In this document: positions 49,178 through 61,297 of the stretch, piece after piece
Layout of the letters: the number at the start of each line of letters is the position of its first letter
Position numbering within the stretch: the stretch's first letter is position 1
Assembly (NCBI RefSeq): GCF_017876115.1
Contig: NZ_JAGINO010000002.1
Coordinates: forward strand, 310,001 to 374,000
DNA from: Azospirillum picis
GTDB taxonomy: Bacteria; Pseudomonadota; Alphaproteobacteria; Azospirillales; Azospirillaceae
Direction: 5' to 3'
DNA: 64,000 nt
Notes under the pieces: generated by a model
What the model was told of the DNA's origin: nothing
The model's database searches: none
The model's input: the letters and a program-made list of their open reading frames with translations, nothing else
Made by a program: the position numbers and the translations under genes

Positions 49178-50056
49178 TCAGAGAAGCGACACACCCACCC
49201 GGTAATCCCCGCCAATCACCAGATACTCCCCTTCGCCCTGGAATGGGTAGCGCGGCAGAATGTCGCGGAAGAAGACGACCTTGGGCAAAGGGACCCAGGC
49301 CTCCAGGATATGGTCGCCGAACTGGCCGGCGAGGTCGCGGTCGATGGAGAAGGAACACAGGTTGTTCAGCCGCAGCACCGCCGTCCGCCGGTCGGGCCGC
49401 TCGACGACATGGTGTTCCGCGAAATCGTTGACGCCGCGGTAGAGACGGATGTGCGAGGCCCAGTTCGGCATCGGCGCCTCCGGCCAGCCGCGGCGGATGG
49501 TCCACTGGCAGAATTCGTAGAGCAGGTCGAGTTGCAGGTGGATGTTGTTGTTGTGGAAGCGGGTCGACAGCTTCTGCTCGCCGTAGGCCCGCCAGGCATC
49601 GGAGGAAAAGCGGCGGATCGGCTCGCCATGGAAGGTCGGAAGCAGGCCGAATCGGCTCTCCACCCATCCCTTCAGCACCGCCCCCTCGGCCCGGTTGCTG
49701 TCGAACATCCAGCCCTTCAGCAGGCGCAGGTAGCTGGCACGGAAGCGGCGCCTGCCATCCGGCCCCTGCGAGCCGGAGAAATCCGGGTTCACCCCGAAGA
49801 CGCCGGCCATGTAGCGCTGGAAGACGTCCGACGCCGTCAAGGCGTCGGGACTTTCGTCCAGCGCCTCGAACAGGAGGGCGTGCTCGCTGCGGGTGGCGCC
49901 GATGCGCAGGCGCCGCGGCTCGTCGTTGTAGGCTTCCGCACACAGCAGCGCCGCCGGCACGTTGACGAGGTTGGTGCGATGGCCGCGCAGCGCCAGCGGC
50001 GAGTCGGGATCGATGCTCCGGCCGTCCGCCTCGCGCAACACCCGACCGTCCGCCAT
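49178..50056 (-). CDS. draT: NAD+-dinitrogen-reductase ADP-D-ribosyltransferase DraT
   Basis: About 292 residues from the ATG at 50056. Motifs include LALRGHRTNLVNVPAALLC, NNNIHLQLDLLYEFCQW and IRLYRGVNDFAEH, the family's NAD-binding and catalytic region. DraT transfers ADP-ribose from NAD+ to NifH (Arg104 here) and switches nitrogenase off upon ammonium or energy depletion. An in-frame ATG at 50122 would add 22 residues atypical for the family; GGAG lies upstream of 50056. It is divergent from the nif genes and separated from nifH by the unrecognised 50243-51592 gene. Confidence 0.94.
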   Translation of the reverse strand: MADGRVLREADGRSIDPDSPLALRGHRTNLVNVPAALLCAEAYNDEPRRLRIGATRSEHALLFEALDESPDALTASDVFQRYMAGVFGVNPDFSGSQGPDGRRRFRASYLRLLKGWMFDSNRAEGAVLKGWVESRFGLLPTFHGEPIRRFSSDAWRAYGEQKLSTRFHNNNIHLQLDLLYEFCQWTIRRGWPEAPMPNWASHIRLYRGVNDFAEHHVVERPDRRTAVLRLNNLCSFSIDRDLAGQFGDHILEAWVPLPKVVFFRDILPRYPFQGEGEYLVIGGDYRVGVSLL

Positions 50057-50181
50057 TCCCGCCCACTCCACGGCTATACTGCTATTTTTTATATGGATAA
50101 TGCGGATCGCGGCAGCCGCCAAGCCTGGAAATCCTGCACCTCACCGGTCCATGGCGGCTTGTCCCAAGAATGTCCGTTTGA

Positions 50182-52749
<2,568 letters not shown>

Positions 52750-52778
52750 CCCCAGGCCTAGCGACGGTTGCCTACCGG

Positions 52779-52803
52779 CCCCCCTGCCGCCCATGCAGGG
52801 GGG
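52779..52803 (+). other. Hairpin in the nifH-nifD intergenic region
   Basis: CCCCCCTGC-CGCCCAT-GCAGGGGGG is a perfect 9-bp GC-rich stem with a 7-base loop, 30 bp after nifH and 145 bp before nifD. No U-tract follows. It could stabilise the nifH message or cause partial attenuation; either would favour NifH over NifDK. Confidence 0.7.
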
Positions 52804-52948
52804 ACCGCCTGAACACTGGCCCCATCCCCAGCCCCGCACAACGCCGACCCAAGACGGTCCGCATGGACACGCCCAGGGGCGACGGCGTGGGAGGGAGGGG
52901 CTCGGTCACGCGCTGCAGTGGCGCGAATATTCAAGCAGGAGGCCGGCT

Positions 52949-54388
52949 ATGAGCCTGTCCGAGAACACCACGGTCGACGTCAAGAACCTCGTCAACGAAG
53001 TCCTCGAAGCCTATCCCGAAAAGTCCCGCAAGCGCCGCGCCAAGCACCTGAACGTGCTGGAGGCCGAGGCCAAGGACTGCGGCGTCAAGTCGAACGTCAA
53101 GTCCATCCCCGGCGTCATGACCATCCGCGGCTGCGCCTATGCCGGCTCCAAGGGCGTGGTGTGGGGTCCGATCAAGGACATGATCCACATCTCCCACGGC
53201 CCCGTGGGCTGCGGCTACTACTCCTGGTCCGGCCGCCGCAACTACTACATCGGCGACACCGGCGTGGATAGCTGGGGCACGATGCACTTCACCTCCGACT
53301 TCCAGGAGAAGGACATCGTCTTCGGCGGCGACAAGAAGCTGCACAAGGTCATCGAGGAAATCAACGAGCTGTTCCCGCTGGTGAACGGCATCTCGATCCA
53401 GTCGGAATGCCCGATCGGCCTGATCGGCGACGACATCGAGGCGGTCGCCCGCGCCAAGTCGGCGGAAATCGGCAAGCCGGTCATCCCCGTGCGCTGCGAA
53501 GGCTTCCGCGGCGTGTCCCAGTCGCTGGGCCACCACATCGCCAACGACGCCATCCGCGACTGGGTGTTCGAGAAGACGGAACCCAAGGCCGACTTCGTTT
53601 CCACCCCCTATGACGTCACCATCATCGGCGACTACAACATCGGCGGCGACGCCTGGTCGTCCCGCATTCTGCTGGAGGAGATCGGCCTGCGCGTGATCGC
53701 CCAGTGGTCGGGCGACGGCACGATGGCCGAGCTGGAGAACACGCCGAAGGCCAAGGTCAACCTGATCCACTGCTACCGCTCGATGAACTACATCGCGCGC
53801 CACATGGAAGAGAAGTTCAACATTCCGTGGATGGAATACAACTTCTTCGGCCCAAGCCAGATCGCCGAGTCCCTGCGCAAGATCGCCGCTCTCTTCGACG
53901 ACAAGATCAAGGAGAACGCCGAGAGGGTCATCGCCCGCTACCAGCCGATGGTCGATGCGGTCATCGCCAAGTACAAGCCGCGGCTGGAAGGCAAGAAGGT
54001 CATGATCTACGTCGGCGGCCTGCGTCCCCGCCACGTCGTCGATGCCTACCATGACCTGGGCATGGAGATCATCGGCACCGGTTACGAGTTCGCCCACAAC
54101 GACGACTATCAGCGCACGCCCCACTACGTGAAGGAAGGCACGCTGATCTACGACGACGTCACCGCGTTCGAGCTGGAGAAGTTCGTCGAGGCGATGCGTC
54201 CCGACCTCGTCGCGTCGGGCATCAAGGAAAAGTACGTGTTCCAGAAGATGGGCCTGCCGTTCCGCCAGATGCATAGCTGGGACTATTCCGGCCCGTATCA
54301 CGGCTATGACGGCTTCGCGATCTTCGCCCGCGACATGGACCTGGCCATCAACAACCCCGTCTGGGGCGTGATGAAGGCCCCGTTCTGA
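52949..54388 (+). CDS. nifD: Nitrogenase molybdenum-iron protein alpha chain NifD
   Basis: A 479-residue alpha subunit. All key residues keep Azotobacter vinelandii numbering: P-cluster ligands Cys62, Cys88 and Cys154, FeMo-cofactor ligands Cys275 and His442, and the active-site Gln191 and His195 ([12 protein letters not shown]). Val70 is also kept, so this is Mo-type nitrogenase with the common alpha-70 side chain. It binds the FeMo cofactor where N2 is reduced. The ATG at 52949 follows AGGAGGCC. The gap to nifK is 31 bp. Confidence 0.98.
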   Translation: MSLSENTTVDVKNLVNEVLEAYPEKSRKRRAKHLNVLEAEAKDCGVKSNVKSIPGVMTIRGCAYAGSKGVVWGPIKDMIHISHGPVGCGYYSWSGRRNYYIGDTGVDSWGTMHFTSDFQEKDIVFGGDKKLHKVIEEINELFPLVNGISIQSECPIGLIGDDIEAVARAKSAEIGKPVIPVRCEGFRGVSQSLGHHIANDAIRDWVFEKTEPKADFVSTPYDVTIIGDYNIGGDAWSSRILLEEIGLRVIAQWSGDGTMAELENTPKAKVNLIHCYRSMNYIARHMEEKFNIPWMEYNFFGPSQIAESLRKIAALFDDKIKENAERVIARYQPMVDAVIAKYKPRLEGKKVMIYVGGLRPRHVVDAYHDLGMEIIGTGYEFAHNDDYQRTPHYVKEGTLIYDDVTAFELEKFVEAMRPDLVASGIKEKYVFQKMGLPFRQMHSWDYSGPYHGYDGFAIFARDMDLAINNPVWGVMKAPF

Positions 54389-54419
54389 CCAGCGGCCTCT
54401 GGAACTGGAGAATTTGAGA

Positions 54420-55979
54420 ATGACCGACAAGCTTTCGCAGAGCGCCGACAAGGTCCTCGACCACTACACCCTCTTCCGGCAGCCCGAATATGCGGCGATG
54501 TTCGAGAAGAAGAAGACCGAGTTCGAGTACGGCCATTCGGACGCGGAGGTCGCCCGCGTGTCCGAATGGACCAAGTCCGAGGACTACAAGGCGAAGAACT
54601 TCGCCCGTGAAGCGGTGGTCATCAACCCGACCAAGGCCTGCCAGCCGATCGGCGCGATGTTCGCCGCCCAGGGCTTCGAAGGCACCCTGCCCTTCGTCCA
54701 TGGCTCCCAGGGCTGCGTCGCCTATTACCGCACCCATCTGACCCGCCACTTCAAGGAGCCGAACAGCGCGGTCTCCTCGTCGATGACCGAAGACGCGGCG
54801 GTGTTCGGCGGCCTGAACAACATGATCGACGGCCTGGCGAACGCCTATGCGCTCTACAAGCCGAAGATGATCGCGGTGATGACCACCTGCATGGCCGAGG
54901 TCATCGGCGACGACCTGCAGGGCTTCATCGCCAACGCCAAGAACAAGGACAGCGTCCCGGCCGATTTCCCGGTGCCCTACGCCCACACCCCGGCCTTCGT
55001 CGGCAGCCACATCGTCGGCTACGACAACATGATCAAGGGGATCCTGTCGAACTTCTGGGGCAATTCGGAGAATTTCGACACGCCCAAGACCGAGCAGATC
55101 AACCTGATCCCGGGCTTCGACGGCTTCGCCGTCGGCAACAACCGCGAACTGAAGCGCATCGCCGGCGAATTCGGCGTGAAGCTGCAGATCCTGTCCGACG
55201 TGTCCGACAACTTCGACACGCCGATGGATGGCGAGTACCGCATGTATGACGGCGGCACCACCATCGAGGAGACCAAGCAGGCCCTGCATGCCAAGGCCAC
55301 CCTCTCCATGCAGGAGTACAACACCACCCAGACCCTGCAATTCTGCAAGGAGAAGGGCCAGGAAACCGCCAAGTTCAACTACCCGATGGGCGTCACCGCC
55401 ACCGACGAGCTGCTGCTGAAGCTGGCGGACCTGTCGGGCAAGCCGGTGCCGGCCAGCCTCAAGCTGGAGCGCGGCCGTCTGGTCGACGCCATCGCCGACA
55501 GCCACACCCACCTGCACGGCAAGCGCTTCGCCGTCTACGGCGACCCGGACTTCTGCCTGGGCATGACCCGCTTCCTCCTGGAGCTGGGTGCCGAGCCGGT
55601 GCACATCCTGTCGACCTCCGGCTCCAAGAAGTGGGAGAAGCAGGTCCAGAAGGTCCTGGACGGCTCCCCCTTCGGCAAGTCGGGCGCGGCCTACGGCGGC
55701 AAGGACCTGTGGCACCTGCGCTCGCTGATCTTCACCGACAAGGTCGACTACATCATCGGCAACAGCTACGGCAAGTATCTGGAGCGCGACACCAAGGTCC
55801 CGCTGATCCGCTTGACCTACCCGATCTTCGACCGCCACCACCACCACCGCTACCCGACCTGGGGCTACCAGGGCGCGCTGAACGTGCTGGTGCGCATCCT
55901 CGACCGGATCTTCGAGGACATCGACGCCAACACCAACATCGTCGGCGAAACCGACTACTCGTTCGACCTGATCCGCTGA
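54420..55979 (+). CDS. nifK: Nitrogenase molybdenum-iron protein beta chain NifK
   Basis: A 519-residue beta subunit that pairs with NifD and shares the P-cluster. Ligand cysteines are Cys74 ([10 protein letters not shown]), Cys99 ([10 protein letters not shown]) and Cys157 ([12 protein letters not shown]), offset by four from A. vinelandii numbering. The N-terminal DUF3364-like region ([17 protein letters not shown]) is present. ATG at 54420 has CTGGAG upstream; a TTG two codons earlier is less likely. A strong terminator follows 76 bp after the stop. Confidence 0.98.
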   Translation: MTDKLSQSADKVLDHYTLFRQPEYAAMFEKKKTEFEYGHSDAEVARVSEWTKSEDYKAKNFAREAVVINPTKACQPIGAMFAAQGFEGTLPFVHGSQGCVAYYRTHLTRHFKEPNSAVSSSMTEDAAVFGGLNNMIDGLANAYALYKPKMIAVMTTCMAEVIGDDLQGFIANAKNKDSVPADFPVPYAHTPAFVGSHIVGYDNMIKGILSNFWGNSENFDTPKTEQINLIPGFDGFAVGNNRELKRIAGEFGVKLQILSDVSDNFDTPMDGEYRMYDGGTTIEETKQALHAKATLSMQEYNTTQTLQFCKEKGQETAKFNYPMGVTATDELLLKLADLSGKPVPASLKLERGRLVDAIADSHTHLHGKRFAVYGDPDFCLGMTRFLLELGAEPVHILSTSGSKKWEKQVQKVLDGSPFGKSGAAYGGKDLWHLRSLIFTDKVDYIIGNSYGKYLERDTKVPLIRLTYPIFDRHHHHRYPTWGYQGALNVLVRILDRIFEDIDANTNIVGETDYSFDLIR

Positions 55980-56054
55980 CCGGTGCCGCCGGCCGGCGGT
56001 TCCAGCCAGACCGGCGGCCGGACATCCATCCCCCGGCCACCGGAGACCTTCCAG

Positions 56055-56092
56055 CCCGGAGGGCGCCCCATTCGGCGCCCCCCGGGTTTTTT
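56055..56092 (+). terminator. Rho-independent terminator after nifHDK
   Basis: CCCGGAGGGCGCC and GGCGCCCCCCGGG pair over 13 positions with one mismatch and a 6-base loop (CCATTC), then run into six T residues. It should stop most nifHDK transcripts before the chemoreceptor gene. Confidence 0.92.
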
Positions 56093-56398
56093 CCTGTCGG
56101 CCGGATGGATGGTCAGCGCGTGGCGGACCGACATGCCGGTCATCGCGATCCCTTCGGCAACGCCGGCCGATCCGTTCAGTTGGTCTTTGCGTATCAAAGT
56201 TAAGGAAACAACAACGCCCCGGTAGGAAAAAAACAACCCCTCGCCGAGCGCCGGAGCAGATTAGAAAACCGGCATCCGATCTTCGTCATCGGTGTTCCGC
56301 AGTCGGTTTCACTGGCGGTACATTGGTACAACCCTTATTGACCGGTTTCGCCTGCTACGCTTCTATCATCGGGATCAAGCCGGAAGACGGGGGAGGCG
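56093..56398. other. 306-bp intergenic region before the PAS chemoreceptor
   Basis: It holds no supported gene, no TGT-N10-ACA site and no convincing -24/-12 element. A weak sigma-70-like match (TTGACC at 56339-56344 with TTCTAT 17 bp later) could drive the chemoreceptor. The part at about 56195-56245 is A-rich. Confidence 0.55.
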
Positions 56399-57889
56399 AT
56401 GTTCGGTTTCATTCAATCGGTCAAGGGGACAGGCTCCGACAGCCAGGGGGTCATGGCGGCCCTCGACCGCTCCCATGCCGTGATCGAGTTTTCGATGGAC
56501 GGAACGATCCTCGCCGCCAACGCCAATTTCCTCGCGGTGATGGATTACACCCTGCCCGAGATCGCCGGCCGCCACCACAGCATGTTCGTTCCGCCGGCGC
56601 AGCGGGACGGCGCGGAGTACCGCGCCTTCTGGGAAGCGCTGCGCCGCGGCGAGCATCAGACCGCCCTGTTCCAGAGGATCGGCAAGGGCGGGCGGGAGGT
56701 GTGGATCGAGGCGACCTACAATCCCGTAACCGGGCGCGACGGCAGTCCGGCCAAGGTGGTCAAGATCGCCACCGACGTCACCGAGCGGCAGAAGATCAAC
56801 GCCGACATCAAGAGCAAGGTCGAGGCCATCTCGCGGTCGCAGGCGGTGATCGAGTTCATGCCGGACGGCACCATCCTCAGCGCGAACGAGAATTTCCTCA
56901 GGGTCCTCGGCTATGGCCTGGGGGAAATCCAGGGCCGGCATCACTCCATGTTCGTCGCCCCCGCCGAGCGTGACGGCGCGGCCTACCGCGAGTTCTGGCA
57001 GCGGCTGAACCGGGGCGATTTCCAGATCGCCCAGTATCGCCGCATCGGCAAGGGCGGCCGTGTGGTCTGGATCCAGGCCAGCTACAACCCGGTCTTCGAC
57101 GATGCCGGCCGCCTGACCAAGGTGGTGAAGTTCGCAACCGACATCACCGAGCAGGTCACCCTGCTGGAGCGGCTGAAGGTGATGATCGACACCAATTTCG
57201 CCGACATCGAGCAGGCGATGGGGTCGGCCCACGACCAGGCCGCCGCCGCGACGGCGGCATCGGCCGACACGCGGTCCACCGTGCAGACCATCGCCGCCGG
57301 GGCGGAGGAGCTGGCGGCTGCCGCCCGCGAGATCGCCGGCAGCATGTCGCGCTCGCAGCAGGCGGCGGACACCGCAGTGATCGAGGCGGAGACCGCCGAC
57401 CGTGCCGCCGCCCGCCTGTCGGAGGTGGCGCTGGCGATGGGCGGGATCGTCGACCTGATCCGGTCCATCGCCGGCCAGATCAACATGCTGGCGCTGAACG
57501 CCACCATCGAGGCGGCACGGGCGGGCGAGGCCGGCCGCGGCTTCGCGGTCGTCGCCAACGAGGTCAAGAACCTCGCCAGCCAGTCGGCCAAGGCCACCGC
57601 CCAGATCTCGCGCGAGATCGACGGCATGCAGGCGGTGTCGACCGACGTGGTATCCTCCCTCGGCGCCATCCGGTCGGCGATGACCAACCTGCGCGAGTTC
57701 GTCGTCATGTCGGCCGGCGCGGTCGAGGAGCAGACCACGGTGACCGACGACATGTCGGTCAACATGCAGTCGGCCTCCGGCTCGGTCGCCCAGGTCGACC
57801 ACAACATCGGTTCCATCACCACGGCCTTCACCCAGGTCGCCCGCGCCGTCGCCGAGACCAAGGAGGCAACCCGCATCCTGACGCGCTGA
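56399..57889 (+). CDS. Soluble double-PAS chemoreceptor (AerC-like) in the nif cluster
   Basis: A 496-residue cytoplasmic methyl-accepting protein without TM segments. Two closely similar PAS domains (about 24-133 and 146-255) share GRHHSMFV, ANxNFLxV and GKGGRxVWIxAxYNPV and are offset by 122 residues. A short linker leads to the MCP signalling domain with [20 protein letters not shown] at about 360-385. The layout matches the AerC redox/energy sensor described in Azospirillum brasilense; flavin binding is inferred. It lies between the nifHDK terminator and the nifE NifA sites, so chemotaxis may be tied to nitrogen-fixation metabolism. Confidence 0.85.
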   Translation: MFGFIQSVKGTGSDSQGVMAALDRSHAVIEFSMDGTILAANANFLAVMDYTLPEIAGRHHSMFVPPAQRDGAEYRAFWEALRRGEHQTALFQRIGKGGREVWIEATYNPVTGRDGSPAKVVKIATDVTERQKINADIKSKVEAISRSQAVIEFMPDGTILSANENFLRVLGYGLGEIQGRHHSMFVAPAERDGAAYREFWQRLNRGDFQIAQYRRIGKGGRVVWIQASYNPVFDDAGRLTKVVKFATDITEQVTLLERLKVMIDTNFADIEQAMGSAHDQAAAATAASADTRSTVQTIAAGAEELAAAAREIAGSMSRSQQAADTAVIEAETADRAAARLSEVALAMGGIVDLIRSIAGQINMLALNATIEAARAGEAGRGFAVVANEVKNLASQSAKATAQISREIDGMQAVSTDVVSSLGAIRSAMTNLREFVVMSAGAVEEQTTVTDDMSVNMQSASGSVAQVDHNIGSITTAFTQVARAVAETKEATRILTR

Positions 57890-57903
57890 CCGCCCGCGCC
57901 GGC

Positions 57904-57919
57904 TGTAGCAGACCCGACA
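57904..57919 (+). promoter_or_regulatory. NifA upstream activator sequence 1 of nifE
   Basis: TGTAGCAGACCCGACA fits TGT-N10-ACA, 15 bp after the chemoreceptor stop and about 75 bp before the nifE -24 element. Confidence 0.75.
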
Positions 57920-57931
57920 ATGGCCGCGGAT

Positions 57932-57947
57932 TGTCAGGTATCACACA
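57932..57947 (+). promoter_or_regulatory. NifA upstream activator sequence 2 of nifE
   Basis: TGTCAGGTATCACACA fits TGT-N10-ACA. Its start is 28 bp after the first site, close to three helical turns, so two NifA oligomers could bind the same face. Confidence 0.8.
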
Positions 57948-57992
57948 GGCCGCCGAACCGGACAATCTTTTGAAAACAGTCCCCTGACCTGG

Positions 57993-58008
57993 TGGCATGC
58001 TCCCTGCA
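57993..58008 (+). promoter_or_regulatory. Sigma-54 (-24/-12) promoter of nifENX
   Basis: TGGCAT-GCTCC-CTGCA, with GG and GC 10 bases apart, matches the -24/-12 consensus. It lies 46 bp downstream of the second NifA site and 48 bp before nifE. Confidence 0.88.
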
Positions 58009-58055
58009 AAGCCCGTCCTCAGAGCCATTTCCGGCGCCAGGATGGGAGAGCGGGC

Positions 58056-59462
58056 ATGCTCCAGGACAAGATCCAGGACGTCTTCAACGAACCGGGCTGC
58101 GCGACCAACCAGGCCAAGTCGGCCAAGGAGAAGAAGAAGGGCTGCACCAAGTCCCTGAAGCCCGGTGCGGCGGCCGGCGGCTGCGCCTATGACGGCGCGA
58201 TGATCGTGCTGCAGCCGATCGCCGACGCCGCCCACCTGGTGCACGGCCCCATCGCCTGCCTCGGCAACGCCTGGGACAACCGCGGCACCCGCTCGTCTGG
58301 CCCGCAGCTCTACCGCACCGGATTCACCACCGACCTGTCGGAACTGGACGTCATCGGCGGCGGCGAGAAGAAGCTCTACCGCGCGATCAAGGAGATCGTG
58401 CAGCAGTACGACCCGCCGGCCGTCTTCGTCTACCAGACCTGCGTACCCGCCATGACCGGCGACGACATCGGCGCGGTCTGCAAGTTCGCATCGGAAAAGC
58501 TCGGCAAGCCGGTGATCCCGGTGGAGGCGCCGGGCTTCGTCGGCTCCAAGAACCTCGGCAACAAGCTGGCCGGCGAAGCCCTGCTGGAGCATGTCATCGG
58601 GACGGTCGAGCCGGACCACACCACCCCCACCGACGTCTGCATCATCGGCGAATACAACCTCGCCGGCGAGCTGTGGCTGGTCAAGCCGCTGCTGGACGAG
58701 ATCGGCATCCGCCTCCTGTCCTGCATCTCCGGCGACGGCCGCTACAAGGAGGTGGCCCAGGCCCATCGCGCCCGCGTCACCATGATGGTGTGCAGCCAGG
58801 CGCTGGTGAATGTCGGGCGCAAGATGCAGGAGCGCTACGGCATCCCCTATTTCGAGGGCTCCTTCTACGGCGTGTCGGACATGTCGGACAGCCTGCGCAC
58901 CATGGCCCGCATGCTGGTGGAGCGCGGCGCCGACAAGGGCCTGATCGACCGCGCCGAGGGCGTCATCGCCCGCGAGGAAAGCCGGGTGTGGCGCCGGCTG
59001 GAACCTTTCCGGCCGCGCTTCGAGGACAAGCGCGTCCTGCTGTTCACCGGCGGCGTCAAGAGCTGGTCGATGGTCAGCGCGCTGGAGGGCGCCGGCCTGA
59101 CCATCCTCGGCACCTCGACCAAGAAGTCGACGAAGGAGGACAAGGAGCGCATCAAGAAGATGAAGGGCGAGGAGTTCCACCAGTGGGACGACCTGAAGCC
59201 GCGCGACATCCACAGGATGCTGGCCGACAACCAGGCCGATATCATGATGTCCGGCGGCCGGTCGCAGTTCATCTCGCTGAAGGCCAAGGTTCCCTGGCTC
59301 GACATCAACCAGGAGCGCCACCACGCCTATGCCGGCTATGACGGCATCGTCAATCTCTGCGAGGAAATCGACAAGACGCTGTCCAACCCGATCTGGCGCC
59401 AGGTCCGCCAGCCGGCGCCGTGGGAGTCCGGCCCCTCCTCCACCCTCCTGGCGGCGGAGTGA
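58056..59462 (+). CDS. nifE: Nitrogenase iron-molybdenum cofactor biosynthesis protein NifE
   Basis: A 468-residue paralogue of NifD that forms the NifEN scaffold on which the Fe-S precursor becomes FeMo-cofactor. Conserved Cys residues include Cys43 (GGCAYDGAM) and Cys68 (GPIACLGNAWDNRG), equivalents of NifE cluster ligands. The Cys-rich N-terminus (NEPGCATNQAKSAKEKKKGC) is typical of NifE. MFQTCVPAMTGDD-like VYQTCVPAMTGDD and INQERHHAYAGYDG are family signatures. GGGAG precedes the ATG. First gene of its own NifA-dependent unit. Confidence 0.97.
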   Translation: MLQDKIQDVFNEPGCATNQAKSAKEKKKGCTKSLKPGAAAGGCAYDGAMIVLQPIADAAHLVHGPIACLGNAWDNRGTRSSGPQLYRTGFTTDLSELDVIGGGEKKLYRAIKEIVQQYDPPAVFVYQTCVPAMTGDDIGAVCKFASEKLGKPVIPVEAPGFVGSKNLGNKLAGEALLEHVIGTVEPDHTTPTDVCIIGEYNLAGELWLVKPLLDEIGIRLLSCISGDGRYKEVAQAHRARVTMMVCSQALVNVGRKMQERYGIPYFEGSFYGVSDMSDSLRTMARMLVERGADKGLIDRAEGVIAREESRVWRRLEPFRPRFEDKRVLLFTGGVKSWSMVSALEGAGLTILGTSTKKSTKEDKERIKKMKGEEFHQWDDLKPRDIHRMLADNQADIMMSGGRSQFISLKAKVPWLDINQERHHAYAGYDGIVNLCEEIDKTLSNPIWRQVRQPAPWESGPSSTLLAAE

Positions 59463-59467
59463 GGCCG

Positions 59468-60859
59468 ATGTCGCACATCCAGCGCTTTCCCTCCGCCGCC
59501 AAGGCCGCCTCGACCAACCCCTTGAAGATGAGCCAGCCGCTGGGGGCGGCGCTGGCCTATCTCGGCGTCGACCGCTGCCTGCCGCTGTTCCATGGCTCGC
59601 AGGGCTGCACCGCCTTCGGGCTGGTCCTGCTGGTGCGCCATTTCCGCGAGGCGATCCCGCTGCAGACCACGGCGATGGACCAGGTCTCCACCATCCTCGG
59701 CGGCTACGACAACCTGGAACAGGCGATCCGCACCATCGTCGAGCGCAACAGGCCGGCCATGATCGGCGTCGCCACCACCGGCGTCACCGAGACCAAGGGC
59801 GAGGACATGGGCGGACAGTACACGCTGTTCCGCCAGCGCAACCCCGACCTGGCCGGCACGGCGCTGGTCTTCGCCAACACCCCCGACTTCGCCGGCGGCT
59901 TCGAGGACGGCTTCGCCGCCGCGGTCACCGCCATGGTGGAGCGGCTGGTCGAGCCCTCGCCGGTGACCATCAGGACGCAGGTCAACGTGCTGGCCGGCAG
60001 CCACCTGTCGCCGGGCGACGTCGAGGAACTGCGCGACATCATCGAGGGGTTCGGCCTGTCGCCGATCTTCCTGCCCGACCTGTCGCTGTCGATGGCCGGG
60101 CGCCAGCCGGCCGACTTCACCGCCACCTCGCTGGGCGGGGTCACGGTGGAGCAGATCCGCGCCATGGGCGCCTCGGCCGCCACCATCGTGATCGGCGAGC
60201 ACATGCGGGTGGCCGGCAACGCGCTGGAGCTGAAGACCGACGTGCCCAGCCATTTCTTCAGCCGGCTGACCGGGCTGGAGGCGTCGGACAGGCTGGTCCG
60301 TCTGCTGATGGAGATCTCCGGCCGGCCGGTCCCCGCCCGCCTGCGCCGCCAGCGCGAGAGCCTGGTCGACGCCATGCTGGACGGGCATTTCTTCTACAGC
60401 CGCAAGCGCATCGCCGTCGCGCTGGAACCCGACCTGCTGTACGCCGTGTCCGGCTTCCTGTCCGACATGGGCGCGGAGGTCATCGCCGCGGTGTCGCCGA
60501 CGCAGAGCCCGGTCCTGGAGCGGCTCAAGGCGGCCACCATCATGGTCGGCGACCATTCCGACGTCGAGGCGTTGGCCCGCGACGCCGACCTGATCGTCTC
60601 CAACTCGCACGGGCGGCAGGGGGCGGCGCGGATCGGCGTGCCGCTGCACCGCATGGGGCTGCCGATGTTCGACCGCCTGGGCGCCGGCCTGCGCGTCCAG
60701 GTCGGCTATCGCGGCACGCGCGAGCTGCTGTGCGAGATCGGCAACCTGTTCCTCGCCGGCGAGATGGACCACGACCATGGGCATGGCCGCCACGGATATG
60801 GCGACCACGGGGAGCCGTCGCGCTGCGGAGGCGGATCATGCGGATGCAACGCCGTCTGA
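59468..60859 (+). CDS. nifN: Nitrogenase iron-molybdenum cofactor biosynthesis protein NifN, with His/Cys-rich tail
   Basis: A 463-residue NifK paralogue forming the NifEN scaffold with NifE. FPSAAKAASTNPLKMSQPLGAAL, HGSQGCTAFG and FANTPDFAGGFEDGF are NifN signatures. The C-terminal 33 residues (431-463) form an unusual tail with five His (DHDHGHGRHG and GDHG) and three Cys (CGGGSCGC), suggesting metal binding. ATG at 59468 is 5 bp after the nifE stop; translation is probably coupled. nifX begins 38 bp downstream. Confidence 0.96.
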   Translation: MSHIQRFPSAAKAASTNPLKMSQPLGAALAYLGVDRCLPLFHGSQGCTAFGLVLLVRHFREAIPLQTTAMDQVSTILGGYDNLEQAIRTIVERNRPAMIGVATTGVTETKGEDMGGQYTLFRQRNPDLAGTALVFANTPDFAGGFEDGFAAAVTAMVERLVEPSPVTIRTQVNVLAGSHLSPGDVEELRDIIEGFGLSPIFLPDLSLSMAGRQPADFTATSLGGVTVEQIRAMGASAATIVIGEHMRVAGNALELKTDVPSHFFSRLTGLEASDRLVRLLMEISGRPVPARLRRQRESLVDAMLDGHFFYSRKRIAVALEPDLLYAVSGFLSDMGAEVIAAVSPTQSPVLERLKAATIMVGDHSDVEALARDADLIVSNSHGRQGAARIGVPLHRMGLPMFDRLGAGLRVQVGYRGTRELLCEIGNLFLAGEMDHDHGHGRHGYGDHGEPSRCGGGSCGCNAV

Positions 60860-60897
60860 GCGTGGTGCAGCAGCCACGCCCGAGCAAAGGAGGATCG

Positions 60898-61293
60898 ATG
60901 AAGGTCGCTTTCTGCACCCAGGACATGCAGCACGTCGACGCGCATTTCGGCTGGGCCAAGAACATCGCCGTCTACCGGGTCGACCGCCAGGGCCACGCCT
61001 TCCTGGAGACCTTCCAGTTCGGCGGCTCGATGTTCGAGGACGGCAACGAGGACAAGCTGCTGCCCAAGCTGGAGGCGCTGGCTGACGTCGCCATCGTCTA
61101 CCTGTCGGCCATCGGCGCCTCGGCCGCCGCCCGCGTGGTGGCCAAGCGCATCCATCCGGTGAAGGTCGAGGCCAGCGAAACCATCCCGGCCCTGCTCGAC
61201 CGGCTGGTCGAGACGCTGAACGGCAAACCGCCGCCCTGGCTGCGCAAGGCGATGGGCGAAACGCCGGAATTCCATTTCGATGAGGAGGAGTGA
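60898..61293 (+). CDS. nifX: NifX, nitrogenase cofactor carrier
   Basis: A 131-residue NifX/NafY-family protein that holds VK-cluster and NifB-co between NifB and Nif[24 protein letters not shown] is diagnostic, as are [16 protein letters not shown] and [22 protein letters not shown] directly precedes the ATG at 60898, which fixes the start; a longer in-frame reading overlapping nifN is unlikely. NifX-associated DUF269 follows 4 bp after its stop. Confidence 0.95.
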   Translation: MKVAFCTQDMQHVDAHFGWAKNIAVYRVDRQGHAFLETFQFGGSMFEDGNEDKLLPKLEALADVAIVYLSAIGASAAARVVAKRIHPVKVEASETIPALLDRLVETLNGKPPPWLRKAMGETPEFHFDEEE

Positions 61294-61297
61294 GGCC

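Noticed and set aside
56319-56336. TGGCGGTACATTGGTA as a sigma-54 promoter for the PAS chemoreceptor
   Set aside because: The -12 GC dinucleotide is missing at the required 10-base distance, and no TGT-N10-ACA lies upstream.
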